Source: Geosiphon pyriformis (taxonomy: Eukaryota > Glomeromycota > Glomeromycetes > Archaeosporales > Geosiphonaceae). From it: a stretch of 64,000 nucleotides of DNA. Every line of letters begins with the position of its first letter. Position 1 is the first letter of the stretch. Of the stretch, positions 44,060-57,259 are shown piece by piece. Below the pieces are notes generated by a model. It was not told where the DNA came from, searched no databases, and saw only the letters and a program-made list of their open reading frames with translations. Location of the stretch: positions 304,875 to 368,874 of the forward strand of contig JAAOMT010000571.1 in the NCBI GenBank assembly GCA_016748015.1, in the 5' to 3' direction. Position numbers and translations under genes: made by a program.

Positions 44060-47000
44060 ATAACCTGGTTTGGAAATTCGCTATGTGTAATATTTGGGGT
44101 CTCAATGTTTTTGCAAAGCAAGTGGATGTTCTCTATTGGCACGTGAATTCTGGCTTTACAATCTTTTTTGTAACTGAAATGAAATTAAGATCCTCTGTTG
44201 GTCCATGGATTAAGGATAAATATGAAGGTGTTTGTATCTTTACTTCTGGGTTGGATGTTGGTTTTCTTGGTGCTGGTATTGCCATCATTATGAACAATTC
44301 TTTGGCTTGTCATGTCTCTAAGGTTGAGGAAGTTTCTGGCCAAGTTGTTGCTGTATGGCTTCTGTTCAAGAATAAACTTTCGGTTTCTGTTATTGGGTTG
44401 TATGTTGGTGCTTCTTCTGGTGTTTGTTTTGGTCAGGCTTTTGAGGTAAATTTTCTTATTGCTAAGACTGTTAACTCCAGCACCTTTGTTGTTTTGGGTG
44501 AGGACTTCAACAAAAATAGATCTGGGAGGAGTGCAAGCTTCAGGTTCTGCTCGAGTTTGGGTTTGGTTAATTCATTTTCTGGTCATCTTTTGGTTGGGAC
44601 TACAACATGAGGTAATTCTAGGGGGGTTGAGAGGACTATTGATTTCATTTTTGTTAGTGAGAATTTGGTTTCTGCTGTGGCTGGCCATAGAGTTGGCCTG
44701 GTTTTGGACTTTTTCGACACCAATCACAATGCTATTAAAGTCTCTGTTGGTTTGGATGGACTCTTGAATGTCTATTTGAATAGCTTGCGCAAACAGGCTA
44801 ATAAAAATTGCTGGAAGTTTAATATCAAGGATGCAGATGTTACTGAATGGTTTTGTTTCAGAGACTGTTCCTCTGTCATGGTTTTGGGAATAAAAGATGA
44901 TTTCCTTGCTGCTGCTGCTGAGCAAGATCTAGATGCTATGTGGTTTCTACTGAAAAAAGTGTTGGTAGATTCTGCAGATAATATCTTTTCTCAGCATTGG
45001 TTCAGTGAATTTCAGTGTTCAAAAAATAAACAATCCTCTAAGTTTTTGGGCTTGGAATTGCTAATTGTCAAAATTGTCAAAAAGTTTGGCTTGACTGATA
45101 CCTTTGGTTTTGATTGTCTTGTAAAAAAATGGTCTATATTGGATGCTGACAAGGCTTTTATGTTGATGGATATGGTCCAATCAGGTCAGAAGAAGGTTGC
45201 CATTCTTAAGTTCTTGTCAATCATCAAAAAAGAGTACAGAAAGTTCAAATTATATGAATCGAAACTGGTACAGGAGGCTTCTATTAGGAAAGCTATTAAA
45301 AAACGCATGGAAAAGTTTTGTTCTGACAAGGGTAACATGATCAGGAGTGTTTTGAATTGACTCTTTCGAAAGGTTGTGTTGGATCATTTATTCATTGACA
45401 ATGAGCTTGTTTTGGAGCCTGAGAAGGTAAAATTGAAAGTTGACAGTATTATGGAAGACTAGACGAGAAGACAGATGGTGCCTTCAGTGCTGCCTGATCT
45501 CTGGGCTCGTCAGTATGCCTCTTTGGCTTATGTTAAGAATGATGCTTTTTCTGATGTTATGAGTGCTATCACTTTGGATAAATTGCTTTTGGTTGTTGGT
45601 AGTTTGCCTAATGGCAAAGCTGCTGGCTTGTCTGGTATTCCTAACAAACTTTAGAAGTAGAGTAGTGAGGAAGTGATGAAATGTCTCTTGGTTTTGTTGA
45701 ATGTGTGTTTGTCTGTTGGTTCAGTATCTGCTTTATGAAAGAGGGTCTGGGTCTCAATGATCCCAAAACCTTATAATTGGGATAAAGTTCTGACAAACAC
45801 TTGCCTCATCACTTTGATAGAGACAACCAGAAAGATTCTCTCCAAGATTCTTTCAGATAGAATTTCTTTTGTGTGTAGTAGATTTGGCATTCTCCGTGGT
45901 GACAATTTCTCAGTGTTAAAAGATACTTCAATACAATCTCCTGTGTTTGCTGTTGGATCAGTGGTTGAAGATGCTCTTCAAAAAAATAGAGAACTTTGAT
46001 TAGTTTTGCAAGATATGCGCAAGACATATGATTCTGTTGGTTGGCACTATCTAAGAGCTAATTTGCATCATATCAAAATATGTGGCAGGTTTATTAACTT
46101 TTTTGGTAGCATTTATGAAGACAGGGTTAATAAGGTGATGACTGATTTTGGTCTTTTGAATGATTATAGAGTGCATGATGGCCTTGATTAGGGTGAAGTC
46201 TTCTCACCTCTTCTTTGGAGAATCTTTTATAACTCACTCTTGTGTAAGGTTAAAAGGCATGAACATTTGTGTGGTTATTGTATTAATACTAAGTTTGTAG
46301 TAAGAACTGACAGAATTGAGAATAGTGGTGGGATGTCTTCCTTCTTTGCTACTAGTGCTTTTGTGGATGATATGATTTGGATTGGAAATTGTCAAGCTTC
46401 TATGTAATATGCTTTAAATATTGCTAGTGAGTTCTTTTATATCAATAATATTTCTATAAACAATGAGAAAACAGTAGCTATACCTATTAATCAGGGTGTT
46501 AAGATTGCTACTTTGAGTATAAGTGGTCGGCTGATTTCTATTGCCAGGAAGGGTGAAGCTCACAGATATTTGGGAATTTTTTTGTCAACTAAAGAATTGT
46601 CCAAACCAAGTTTGGTTAAGGCTCACTCAGATGTTCGTTTTTTTGTCAACAAGGTGCTCAGAAAAGTGATTACAGATAAGCAGTTTTCCTATTTGGTGTT
46701 GGCTGTTTTGCAGTCCATTGTTAGTTATGGTACACAGTTTCATCTAGTGTTTGCCACAGGTGAAATGTTTTAGTTAAAAAGGACTTCAGATCCAAGGCAT
46801 GTCTACCTCATGATTTTCCTAATGCTGCTCTGCATCATCTTTCTCTGTATGGTCTGAAATCTTTTAAGCAGGTGCAGTCTGAAAGAAAGATGGCTTCTAT
46901 GGTCTTGTTTGCTAATACATCTGGTATTTTTGGCTGCTTATTTAAACATAGGTTTTTGGACTTGCAGGTTCTGAGTTGGACCCCTTTGAATCCTTTTCAG

Positions 47001-48737
47001 TATCCTGTTAAGTTGTGTGTTAGTCCGGTGAACAATTTTTTAGTAGATGTTGTGAAGATTTTGATGAATATTGATTTCTCTTTGGTAAACAACCTCTTCA
47101 ATGCTTTCCATTATCCTGGTTATTTTTCAATGCCTTCGATTCTTGAGAAGTTTTTATACTTCGATTCTGTTTATTCTCTTAAGTGTTTTGGTGTTGCTTT
47201 CAGCAATCAGCTTTTCGATAAAAAGGGGTTGTTATTGGATTGGAAGACTTTTTGTTGTTGAAAGTGTTTAGATCCATGGGGTCTTGTGCCTCTTTGGTTT
47301 ACAATTGCTTCTAAGTACTTTCTGAATCAGAGTTTTTCTTCCTTTCACTCATCTGTTGCTGTCTAACCTGGTGGTTTGAACATTTTGAAGTCTAATATGT
47401 TTTCCTCTGTGCAGAATGGTTTACATGAGATTTGGTTTGGCTATTTTGAGGCGTATATGGATGGGTCTTTGAAGGGGGCTGGATCTGCTGATGTGTCAAG
47501 TGGTGCGGCTGCATATTTCCCAGTTTTGGGATTGGGTGTTGGAGTCAGAGTTTGTGGCCTTTTGTCCTCTACTATGGTGGAGTTGCAGACTGTTGCTCTG
47601 GCTTTGGAATGTGTTTCCTCATCTAGTTCTGTGGTTTTGTATCTCAACAGCCAAGCTGCTATTGATGTGTGCATTTCTGAAATGTTGCTTGAAGTTCTGG
47701 ATTTCCGCAATCACTGCTGGGTTGAAAGAAAACATGTTTTCAACTTGATTAGGAATAAGGATCTTAGTGTGAATTGGATCAAAGTCAAAGATTATGCTGG
47801 TGTTCTTGGCAATATGGAAGCTGATAGGTTTGCAGGTGAGGCTGCCTGCTCTTCTTTTGTTTTGCCAATGAGAATATGAGAGCATTTTTTGGTGGCTGAT
47901 GACACTGTGGTTTTGGGCAATGCCCACCACTTTGTTAGGGATGTGTTTAGGTCTATTTGTTATGCTTGTTGGGAGGCTGGTCCTGGTCGGAATGTGGTTT
48001 CAGCTAACATGTTGGGGGATTTTGATTGGGCTGCTTCTGCAAAGATCTGACATCCTGACTCACACATGCTTACTGGGTTTATTAGCTGCAAGTCGGCAAA
48101 TCTTCATACATATTTGATGAAGGCATTACATAAGAGATTGCCAGTGGTGGTCAGAAAGAGGCTGTATAATAGATGTTATCCAGATGTTCAGTATTTGTTG
48201 TGTAGGGAGATAGAGCTGCCGGACCATGTTTTTACTTGTTCACAAGATGTTCATATCTGGAGAGAAATTTTGCTGGAGGCTTCTATGCACTGGGCTTTTT
48301 TGGTTGGTGTTTGTGATCTGTCCTCCTCTTTTGTTCTTTAGGTCTTTGATTCTTGTCATTTGGACATTGGCAGATATTTGGTTTTATGTAAGGGTTTTGT
48401 GATGAAGGTTTGGTGTGCTGAGGCAGTGGATGTTTTCGATGATGTTAAGAAGGCTTCCTGTGTTGTGGTTGATTTTGTGAGGTTCTTGGTTGAATTGTAT
48501 TGATCTAGAGTCTGGTTGGTTAGATCTAGATTCAGGGTAGACATAGAAAAGGCTGGCTTGGTTGGTGATAATGGTTTGGTGTTGGGTTTGTTCCATTGTG
48601 TGTCTTCTGTGCTTTCTGATGGTGTGGTAAGGATGCTTGACATTGCTGAGTCTTTTGCTATCAGTTTTGGCTATCTTAGGCCTTGCCTCATTTTTTTGGT
48701 TCTGGATGGTAGACCTCATGTTAATATTAGTGTGTAA
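44056..48737 (+). pseudogene. LINE1 ORF2: endonuclease, RT, RNase H, zinc motif
   Basis: About 1560 codons. The endonuclease (44056-44760) has CNIWGLN, VTEMKL, GLYVGA, GEDFNKN and a TIDFIFVS block. RT (about 45590-46480) has LPNGKAAGLSGIPNKL, a VFSPLLW block and the catalytic FVDD in SAFVDDMIWIG near 46360. A one-base loss at the A run 46776-46780 shifts the frame. RNase H (47450-47860) has YMDGSLKG and NMEADRFAG, but YLNSQAA has Asn for Asp. A Cys/His motif (CYPDVQYLLC, HVFTC) follows at 48175-48240. Stops are mostly at Trp codons. Confidence 0.88.
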
Positions 48738-48868
48738 TGTTGTCTTGTCTGGTCTGAGTGGCTAATCACATGTTGTTGATACGTGAGTTGCATTTAGTTT
48801 AGGCCACTTAGTTTGGCTTTATGTACTAGATAGCAGTTGGGCTTTACTCATTAAATGCTTAATAAAAA

Positions 48869-49002
48869 AAAATAATTAAACTATAAAACTGTTAGCATTA
48901 AATACAAAAATAGTTTTTTTAAAATTATATTAGCAAAAAATTTAATATTTAAATAAGTTTTTTTCAAATTAAAAATAAAAAAATCATCTATTAACTAGAA
49001 TA
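48869..49002. other. Short AT-rich gap between two LINE tails
   Basis: This 134-base A/T-rich stretch lies between the tail of LINE1 and the tail of LINE3, which face each other. No motif is seen. Confidence 0.6.
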
Positions 49003-50180
49003 TTTTTTTTTTATATTTAACGAGTAAGATCCAAATACTGTCTAATACAATACATCAAAAAATTGATCTAAACTAGATGTGAATTATGTATTTTCTATAT
49101 GTAACCAGCCACTCAAGCCAATTAGGACAACACTAAGCATTTATATAAACAAAGACAGGACTTTTAATACTTGAAAAAAATAAACAAGACTTATAAAATT
49201 CAAAACCAACACCAAATGTCTCATTAATACCTAGTAATTTAACTATATTAGCAGAAAACATTAAAGACAGTCCAGAAACCAAACCCAAAACTGATTTATT
49301 ATGTGGTATCAGTTTATTCTTCTCTATAAAAGTATGATGTTTAGCATAAACCAACCAAACCTTTTTTCTAAAAGCAAAACAGAAGTCATGTACAAAGTCC
49401 ACAACTCTTTAACTCACAATTTTGGAATCTTTAAAAACAAATGCAGTCTTCTGAAGCCAATCTTTAAAAACAAAGCCCTTATAAAGAGCTGTATATACTA
49501 CAGCATTTGAAACACAGAAGAACAACAATTGTAACATGCATAAAAAAGAAGAGAAAAGACCAGAAAATGCATACTAAACAGCTGCATAAGCATTCAACAA
49601 TTGACAATGAACAGATTTATCAACTATGCAAGAAAAAACATGATTAAAAACCTCAACATTTTTATAATACAAACATAATACACTAGAATAATACTTGTTA
49701 TACAGGTATTTCCAAACAGTAACTGATAATTAACAATACAAAGCTTTCATAAAATACATATAAGTGTCAACAGTAAACTTACTAGTAAAACCAGTAGCCA
49801 TGTGTGAATTGGAATGACACATCAAGAATAAACTAAGCCAATCAATATCTGAGAGTAAACTATTATCCAATATTTCAGACCCAAAACCAACTTCCTAATG
49901 CACATAATAAATAGACCAAAAGATTCTATAAATAAAATGTCTAGAATTACCAGAAACGACACTACTATTAGCCAAAACACAATGTTTTTTCAAATTAGGA
50001 GAAAAGCACTAAGGGGAAAAAGAAGCATCATTAGCAAGTGTGTTAGCACATTTGTTACCAAAAATATCTGAGTAATCTTTAACTTTGCACTAGTTAACAT
50101 CTAAATTTTTTTTTCTAATAATGTTCATAATATGTTGACACTTGACCCAATACTAATTCCGAAAATCTGAATGCATTAGA
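49003..50180 (-). mobile_element. LINE3: 5'-truncated LINE tail
   Basis: On the minus strand it begins inside the RNase H domain near 50180 (DFRN, then VNWCKVKDYSDIFGN with Trp as a stop). It continues through the C-terminal region, including the open piece 49133-49402 (KNKLIPHNKSVLGLVSG, aligned with LINE1), to a 3' untranslated part ending in an A run (T run 49003-49012). 5' truncation is typical of LINE insertion. It is more decayed than LINE1. Confidence 0.75.
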
Positions 50181-50589
50181 CCCTAAAATATTTATAAGTT
50201 TTTTTATGTTTTATAATTAAAATTAGTATATTACTAATAAAAAAAATGTTTTTTACTTTTTAATTAATAAAAACAATTATAGTTTTATTATTATTAATAA
50301 ACTTATTATATATCTTAATTTTAATTAAATTTTTATATAAATAATATTAATTAACTAAATTATAAGTTTTGTAAAATTAATTAAAGCTTATGTTTTTTTT
50401 AAAAATATTTTTTATTATTAACTTTATTGTAAAGATTAATAATTAAATTAAAATATCTTTTAAAACCAAAAAATTAATTTTACATATTAAACATAAATTT
50501 AACAAAATTAAGAATTATTTTAAAACAAATTTATTATAATATTTTTATAATTTAATCAAAAAATTTAACAAACTAATAGTTTTTTATCT
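50181..50589. other. AT-rich stretch before element G
   Basis: About 400 bases of A/T-rich DNA lie between the truncated 5' end of LINE3 and the LTR of element G. No open frame or recognised repeat is seen. Confidence 0.55.
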
Positions 50590-51054
50590 GTTATAACTCA
50601 TAAAAAAGAAATCATAATAGATAAAAAATAGCCAATAAAAAAAACATAGTAAAAGAAGAAATTCTAAAATTTTTCTTAAAAAATTACTAGATTCTAGAAT
50701 TCTAAAATTCCAAAATTTCTTTAAAAAAAATTGAAAAATTTTAAGAAATCTTATATAACATGAATTATATATATATAATGAAAGTATTAGAAACAGAAAA
50801 AAGCATTCAGAATAAAGAACAATAGTTAAAGACAAGTAATTATCTAATATTTTTTTTACAAAATAGTTTTTTATAACTTAAAGTGAGATCAAACTCATAT
50901 TAATAAAACATTTATTATTATTCAAATTTATGTTCTTATTGTTTGATTAAGAAATATTAATTAATTTTACATTATTAATAATTCTTGTTAATAGAATTTA
51001 ATACTTAACTATATTAAACTAATAGTTTTTAATTATAGTTATTAATAAAATACT

Positions 51055-51085
<31 letters not shown>

Positions 51086-51446
51086 TTTTTATTTTTTTTA
51101 TTTTTTTTGGTTTTGTTTTCTTTGTTATTATTAATTGATTAAAGAAATTAAGTACTGAGTAATTGACATTAAAAATAAATTAGTAAAAAATCTGTAAAAC
51201 AAAAATAAAAAAAACTTAAGAATAGTTTATTAAAAAGATATAACTATTAGAATAATCCAGTCACCATACTAAAAAAAAAATTCACAGAAAAAAAAATCAT
51301 TAATTGAATTTCTGTTCATTATACAAAAGACTTAACCAAAATTTTTAAACTCTAAAATCTTCAGAAATTACTATTATCAATAGTTATTAAACACCAAATT
51401 ATAAGTTTGTTATTTGTTTTAATACTTTAAATAATTATCTGTAATA
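50590..51446 (+). repeat. Element G/F 5' LTR (857 bp, family 2)
   Basis: It starts TGTTATAACTC and ends GTAATA at 51441-51446, followed by TTTGGTGCTTTCTG, the same primer-site start as in C and D. It contains GAATTCTAAAATTCC-like palindromic units near 50690-50720 and a long T tract near 51056-51110. It is similar to the B and E LTRs. Confidence 0.82.
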
Positions 51447-51938
51447 TTTGGTGCTTTCTGTAAAATATAATCTAATAAAAAATTAATATCAATATCTATT
51501 ATTTAAAACAGTAATAGAATCAAAAATAATAGAAACAAATTACTTAAAATTTATAAAAGTTTTATTTTAATAATATCAAACTCACTTTAAACTAACAAGT
51601 AACTATTGACTAACAGAATTAGCTTTCAACTTCTATGTTAATAAAAAAATTATATTCTACTTGGAAAACCAAGAAGATTTAAAAACTGCTCTTAAAAATT
51701 TCTACAGTAAATTACTCTAAAGTATTACATTTTTACAAAATTATTTGTTTACTTTACTAATCACAAAAATAAATTAAAAAATTAAAAATTATATTCTACA
51801 AAAATTTTTTATTGCTTTTACAGACAAAGAAAAAAAATTACAAACTCTAATAAAAACATCAAGAAAAATACAACTGTCTATATAAAAAAAACCAAAAGTT
51901 ATTTTATTTATTCACTTATTATATTATTATATGTCCAG
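50590..51938 (+). mobile_element. Element G/F, 5' segment (LTR and gag start)
   Basis: A family 2 LTR is followed by the leader and the start of gag, which aligns with the same part of element E read on the other strand. The sequence stops at 51938, where the E LTR begins, and continues at 60824. Alignment to E shows that the two pieces join without loss: TATTATATG-CCAG on the left and CTAAAAATATTATTTAG on the right both match one continuous stretch of E gag. Confidence 0.8.
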
Positions 51939-52653
51939 TATTACAAATAATTATTTAGAGTATTGAAACAAATAACAAACTCATAACTTGGTGCTTAATA
52001 ACCGAAAATATTAGTAATTTCTAAAGATTTTAATTAAGTTTTTTATATAATGAACAGAGATTTATTAATAATTTCTTCTGCAAATTTTTTTTCAGCATAG
52101 TAGCCAGTTTATTTTGACAGTTATGTTTTTTTGGTAAGCTATTCTTAAATTTTTATTTTTGTTCTCAAATTTTTTACTAGGCTATCTTTAACATCAAATA
52201 CTTAACACATTATTTCTTTAATTAATTAATAAACAACAAAAAAAAATTTAATATTTTATTAATAGTCATAATTAAGAGCTATTGTTCTAATATAATTAAA
52301 TATTAAAGTTTATTAATATAAATTATTAATATTGATATAATTTTATTTCAAGTCATAAAAAACTATCTTTTAAAAGAAAAAGTATAGGATAAGTAGTTAT
52401 CATTAACTACTATTTTGTTTGAGTCAAATACTTTTTCTGTTTCTAATATTTTCACTATATATATATATAATTTGTATTATATAAGATTTTAAAATCTTGC
52501 AATTTCTTAAAAAGAATTCTGAAATTCTGAAATTTTGCAATTTTGCAATTTTGCAATTTTTTAAAAAAAATTCTGATTTTCTTCTTTTTATTATACCTAT
52601 TTTTGATTGACTATTTTATTTATTATTATAATTACTACTTTTTATAAGTAATA
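51939..52653 (-). repeat. Element E 3' LTR (715 bp, internally deleted)
   Basis: On the minus strand it runs from TATTACTT at 52653 to GTAATA at 51939. It is shorter than its 862 bp partner; at least one block near 52320-52340 present in the 5' LTR is missing. Palindromic GAATTCTG units remain near 52510-52575. Confidence 0.8.
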
Positions 52654-52659
52654 TTATTC

Positions 52660-53350
52660 CCTTCTTTTAATATTGAACTTTATCAAGATTTTCTAAATCT
52701 TTTAAATTTTTTTTTGAATTAGTTTTATCACTTTTTTTTCAAGAATTGTTTTTGTAATTCTGGTTTGTAATTTGTCAAATTGGGTATTGGTTAGTTTTTC
52801 TAGTTGATTAATAGTTACTGTATTTATTGTTAGGTGTAACAATATTTTTGATTCATCTTAAAATCCCATTTATAGTCAATAGATTGTTCTTATATATGTG
52901 AATAAATTGCTTTTTTTCACAACTTGTTCAATTTGTTATAATATAGTCATATTAAACATTTTTTTGGTTTTATTTATATATAAGTTCTAAATATTTAATT
53001 TTTGTCTCAACTAATAATAACAAAAGTTTTTAAGAATTTGTTGTGTCCATTGGTTTTAAATTTTTAGTAGTATTTTTTTATTTAGTATTATTATTTTTGA
53101 AGTTTTTAATATCTTTTTTACTTTTTCTATTATTTTGTTTACTGAATTTTTAGAAGTATAATATCTGAGATATTGTTCTTTTCTTTGAAATTTTTGAGTT
53201 ATTTTTTTGTCTTTATATTAAATTGTTTATTTGTTAATAGTAACTTTTAAACTCAATTTTTAATATTAGATAAATTGTAATAGTTGTTATATAAATAAGT
53301 AAATATTGTCAATAATTTCTATTTTTCTGTTTGCTTTTGTTGTATGTATT
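52660..53350 (-). pseudogene. Element E ORF3 remnant
   Basis: Between the integrase tail and the 3' LTR, the minus strand aligns with B ORF3, including a Gln/Asn-rich start and an end next to the purine tract AAAAGAAGGGAATAA. It is too decayed to read through. Confidence 0.5.
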
Positions 53351-53389
53351 GGTTCTTTATATACTGTTTTTATAGATTAATTTGACATG

Positions 53390-53970
53390 TTTGTGTTAAT
53401 AATTATAATTGGTTTTAAATTTTGTAAAATTTCATCTGGTTAGATTAGTATTTATTGTATTTTTAGTTGTAAAATATTATTGATAGATGATAATACTATA
53501 TTGTGATATGATTTTAGTCAATTCTCATGTGTTGTTTTAGCTAAAATTTTGTTGTTTCATCTTAATTTATAAGTTCTATTTTCTAAAATTTCTTTAATGT
53601 AAAATAGTCTATTCTATTTAGAATCAAATTTTTCACTTTATTGTTTTTTTATTTTAATATAATGTAAAAGTATTTTGTCTTCAATTCTGAATTCGACTGG
53701 TTTATCTGATAATTAGTATTTTTTTTGGTCTTTTTTATGATTGCTTTTTTATGAAAATGTTCTGTTAATAGATCTGAATGCATATTAAACAGTATTGGTT
53801 TTTTTCTGGTTCTGTGATTACTTTGAGTAACTGGTCTAAATCTTTTCTGTTTTTTTAATATAGTATATTTTGGTAAGTAATAAAGTATTTTAATTGCTAT
53901 TTTATGTTGTTTTGTTTTTTTTAAGATAATTTCTTCTCAAATTGTTGAATATTAATATAATATTGAAATT
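53390..53970 (-). pseudogene. Element E integrase remnant without catalytic core
   Basis: The N-terminal zinc part (EHFHKK-like, near 53750) is joined near 53722 directly to the C-terminal NYQINQSNSE stretch that matches the B segment NQLLKKPVEF. The intervening DDE core, roughly 900 bases in A-D, is absent. The GPY/F-like tail follows and aligns with B. Confidence 0.72.
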
Positions 53971-54059
53971 GTTAATATTTTTATGTATTTATCTTTTGTT
54001 ATATTTTTGGATTAAAATGTTTAGATTTGTTTTATTTGTAACAAACTGTTGGCATTTCT

Positions 54060-55330
54060 ATTTTTTTTCTTTTTTATAATATATAATATAATTAAATAAT
54101 AATAGTTTTATTTTTTATCTTGTATGATAATTGTCTTTAAATTTTTGTTTTTGAATTGATGTTAATCTTTTGTGGTTAGTGTATATATTAAATTTTTGAC
54201 TTAAGTATTTTTTTTATTTGATGACAGTCTAATAAATAACTAAATATTCTAATACTAAAGTTTTATAATTCTTTTTGGCTGGACTTAAACTTCTGCTGGC
54301 ATATGTCATTAAATGTTCTTATTTATTGGCTCTTTTTTGTAACAATATGGTTCTCAATACTTGATTAAATGCATCAGTAGTGATAATAAATAGCTTGCTG
54401 TAATTTGAATAGATTAATACTAAAGCCTAAATAAACTTTTTTTTTAAGATATTGAAAGCTTCTTGTTAAGTTTTAGTTTATTTATATTTAGCATTTTTTG
54501 CTTAAAACTAATAAAATGACTGAATTAATTTGGAGAAGTTTTGAATAAAACAGTAATAATATTTAGCAAATTCCAAGAATGCTCTTAATTTTGTAAGATT
54601 TATTGGTACTAAAAAGTTTTTGATTATTTTAATCTTGTTTAAATTTGTTTTTATGCTATTTTTGTTCACAACATGACCCAAAAACTTGAATTCAGTTTTG
54701 TCAAAAAAGTATTTGATTACATTTAATTTCAATCTAACTTTTTTTAACTTTTCAAATACTTGTTAAAAATAATAAAGATGATTATCAAATGTTTTTGAAA
54801 ATACATTGGTAATATTTAAGTAAATTACTATAAATTTCTATAGCAATTTAGTATAAACAATTTTTATAAGTCATTAAAAAGTGGCTGAAGTATTGGTTAA
54901 GCCAAAAACATAACATTAAATTTGAAATTTTTTTCTTTAATTGTAAATACCATCTTTTTTTTGTTATCTAAATTTATGGCTACTTACTAATAGTCTATAC
55001 AAAGGCAGATTTTTCCATTTTTTTTCTGAATAAGTATCATTAATAATGATTATAAACTCATTAATAGTTAAATTAAACTGTTGTTCAACATTCAATTGAT
55101 TTTTTGTCAAATAATCTTATGATTAATAAGTGGTACTCTATATGTTCTTTGTTTAATTAACATAATATCTCCAATTTTAATTTGATATTGAATAATATCA
55201 ATTCTATTAAATTTGTTTTTATTAACAAAGATATCAATAAAATTGTTAAGTAATATTTTAAGTTGTATATATTAAAGTGTGTCTAAATTTTTCAAGTTTA
55301 TTTGTCTTAATAGTTCTGGTTGTAATAAAT
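54060..55330 (-). pseudogene. Element E reverse transcriptase and RNase H, decayed
   Basis: The RT catalytic box reads YLNI at 54811-54822. The thumb region is open at 54508-54732 (KTEFKFLGHVVNKNSIKTN, LTKLRAFLEFAKYYYCFIQ), close to B. The RNase H part (a TTDAFNQVLRTILLQK-like stretch near 54350) follows. Numerous stops are present. Confidence 0.72.
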
Positions 55331-55739
55331 AACACTTTTTTTGTTTATAGATTATTTGTAATATAATATCTATATATTTACACAATTGTCAAAAGTTTAG
55401 AATAGCAATTGATAATTGGTTCTCAACTTCAATACTTAATTATCTAATAATAGTTCTATTTGGTATTTTTATAAAGTTTTTGATTGTGTTGTATATTGGA
55501 ATTTTAATATATTTGTGGTTTTTGACTGGTATATAAAAATTAATAATACCAATCTCTTCTGACTTATAAATATTTAGTTTTGTTTCAAAAATTTAGGATT
55601 GATTTTTCATTTTTCTCTTTATAATTAATATATGCTAATCATATGATAAAATAAAAATAGATTAATTGGTAAAGATAATTTCTTCTTTATTAATTGTTTT
55701 TTTTTCTGTTATATTAACTAGTATCTTTATTTTACTTGT

Positions 55740-56110
55740 GGATCCAAATCTTTTTATCTCTCTTGCTGTAATTTTTAACTCTTTTCTCATTCTTATTAAT
55801 ACTAACTAAGCTATTTTAATCAGAAACAAAAATATTGCCTGTGTTATTTTTTCTTTTAATTCAATAATATATCTTTTTTCTGAATTATTTTGTAGGATTA
55901 TAATAATATTTTTCACATATTTTGCATCAATTGTTTCTCTTCTAATATTAATTTTTTTTTTGCAAAACTAGATTTAAAGACTAATTGCACCATTGTTATT
56001 GCTAGAATTTCTAGTATTATTTTTAGATCTATACTAATATACAAATAAAGTTTCAATCTGATGGCAGTTTTTCTTGAATATCTAAAATTAAACTCTGTAT
56101 TAGTATTATG
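55740..56110 (-). pseudogene. Element E dUTPase, decayed
   Basis: Motif 1 is reduced to TNTEFNFRY. Motif 3 reads ETIDAKYVKNI and keeps the catalytic Asp codon at 55926-55928. A motif 5 remnant (KRFGSTSK) lies near 55750. Frame changes and stops break it. Confidence 0.65.
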
Positions 56111-56329
56111 TACATATTCTGATATAATACTTTTATTATTATTACTGAATTATTTAAGTTTCTGCTTTTTTGAAAAATTTGAGAATATAATATATTGTTT
56201 GAAATTGTAATTAAAGTTTGAATTATTATTATTATTGTTGCCATAGTGAATAATATTAAAACTGTTATTGTTATTATTATCAAAGTCTAAATTACAATTG
56301 AATTTGATTTTGATTTTAATATGCATTTG

Positions 56330-57060
56330 CTAATTGGCTCTTTTTTTTCAGAAATTAAATAGATTAAGCATAATAATGAATTGTAGATGAAATCTCAATT
56401 GTTACAATATTCAAAGTTACTAAAAATTAAGTAATATTTATAGAATCTTGTATTTAATTGTTCTAAATGCTGCTTTTGTTCTTTTCAAGTAGATGTTAAA
56501 TCTTGGTAATGTTTATAGAATTGTTCTAAATTGTTCAAAATATCAATAAATACATTTGAATTGAGAATGAAAATGGTTTTGACAAGTTTTGGTAAGTTGT
56601 TTTTGATAGCAAGTATTTTGTTGAATGAAGTGCTTTAATTTTAGCACTTGCTATTTACCAGATTTTGTTTTTATTATATGAATAACTGTTTAAGTATAAG
56701 AGTACTTGGTTCTATATAGCATTGAAAGACGTTTTTTTGTTTATTCAGTTATTTATAAAGATTGTGTATTAACATGATATATTACATGTTTTTTCTTATT
56801 CAGAAATATTATTTCACATTTTTTTATTAAGTGAAATTTTTTTACAAGCAAAACATGGTTTGTTGTTCTATTTTTTTTGTCATTTTGAATACTTAAAACG
56901 TTTTTTGTAACACAATTTGCAATAATAATGAGTATATATTCAGTAGTCTTTTTTTGGCAAAATTTAAGCTTCTATAAAAAAAAGTTTTTTCTTATAATCA
57001 ATACATCTAAAAGAAATATAAGATAGTTTTTTTTTTGTTTCAATAAATAGGATATATGTC
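56330..57060 (-). pseudogene. Element E Cys-rich module, decayed
   Basis: The minus strand keeps HYYCKLC near 56935, CFACK, a WNNIS block and TCNISC, in the same order as in A and B. Other Cys positions are Tyr or stops. It supports the module as a family-wide feature but is not functional. Confidence 0.6.
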
Positions 57061-57259
57061 AACTGTTAGCTGTTTCTTTAATGACAGTAGTGTTTTAAGA
57101 GTTATTTTCCTTTTTTTTTTCTTTTTTATCTTAAAAGAGTATTGGTGGTAACTTATTGTGATTATTGTCAATTTACAAGACTTGATAGGCTTTCTAAGTA
57201 GATTGTTTGTTTCCTTTTCAAACTTAATTAGTGATAATTGGGTGATAGTATTTGTTTTG

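Larger units (their letters stand above)
43021..48868 (+). mobile_element. LINE1, 3' segment: RNase H-containing non-LTR element
   Basis: It begins in the middle of ORF1 right after the D LTR and continues through ORF2 to an A-rich tail (TTAATAAAAAAAAATAATT near 48855-48875). The order endonuclease, RT, RNase H and C-terminal zinc motif fits I/Tad-like LINEs. The N-terminal half of its ORF1 is at 24215-25036 on the minus strand. The 3' untranslated part shares a GAGTGGCT block and a TTTACTCATTAAAT end with LINE3. Confidence 0.88.

Noticed and set aside
43642-44142. Minus-strand open frames opposite LINE1
   Set aside because: They are shadows of ORF1 and of the ORF1/ORF2 junction, where domain matches and the alignment to LINE2 are on the plus strand.
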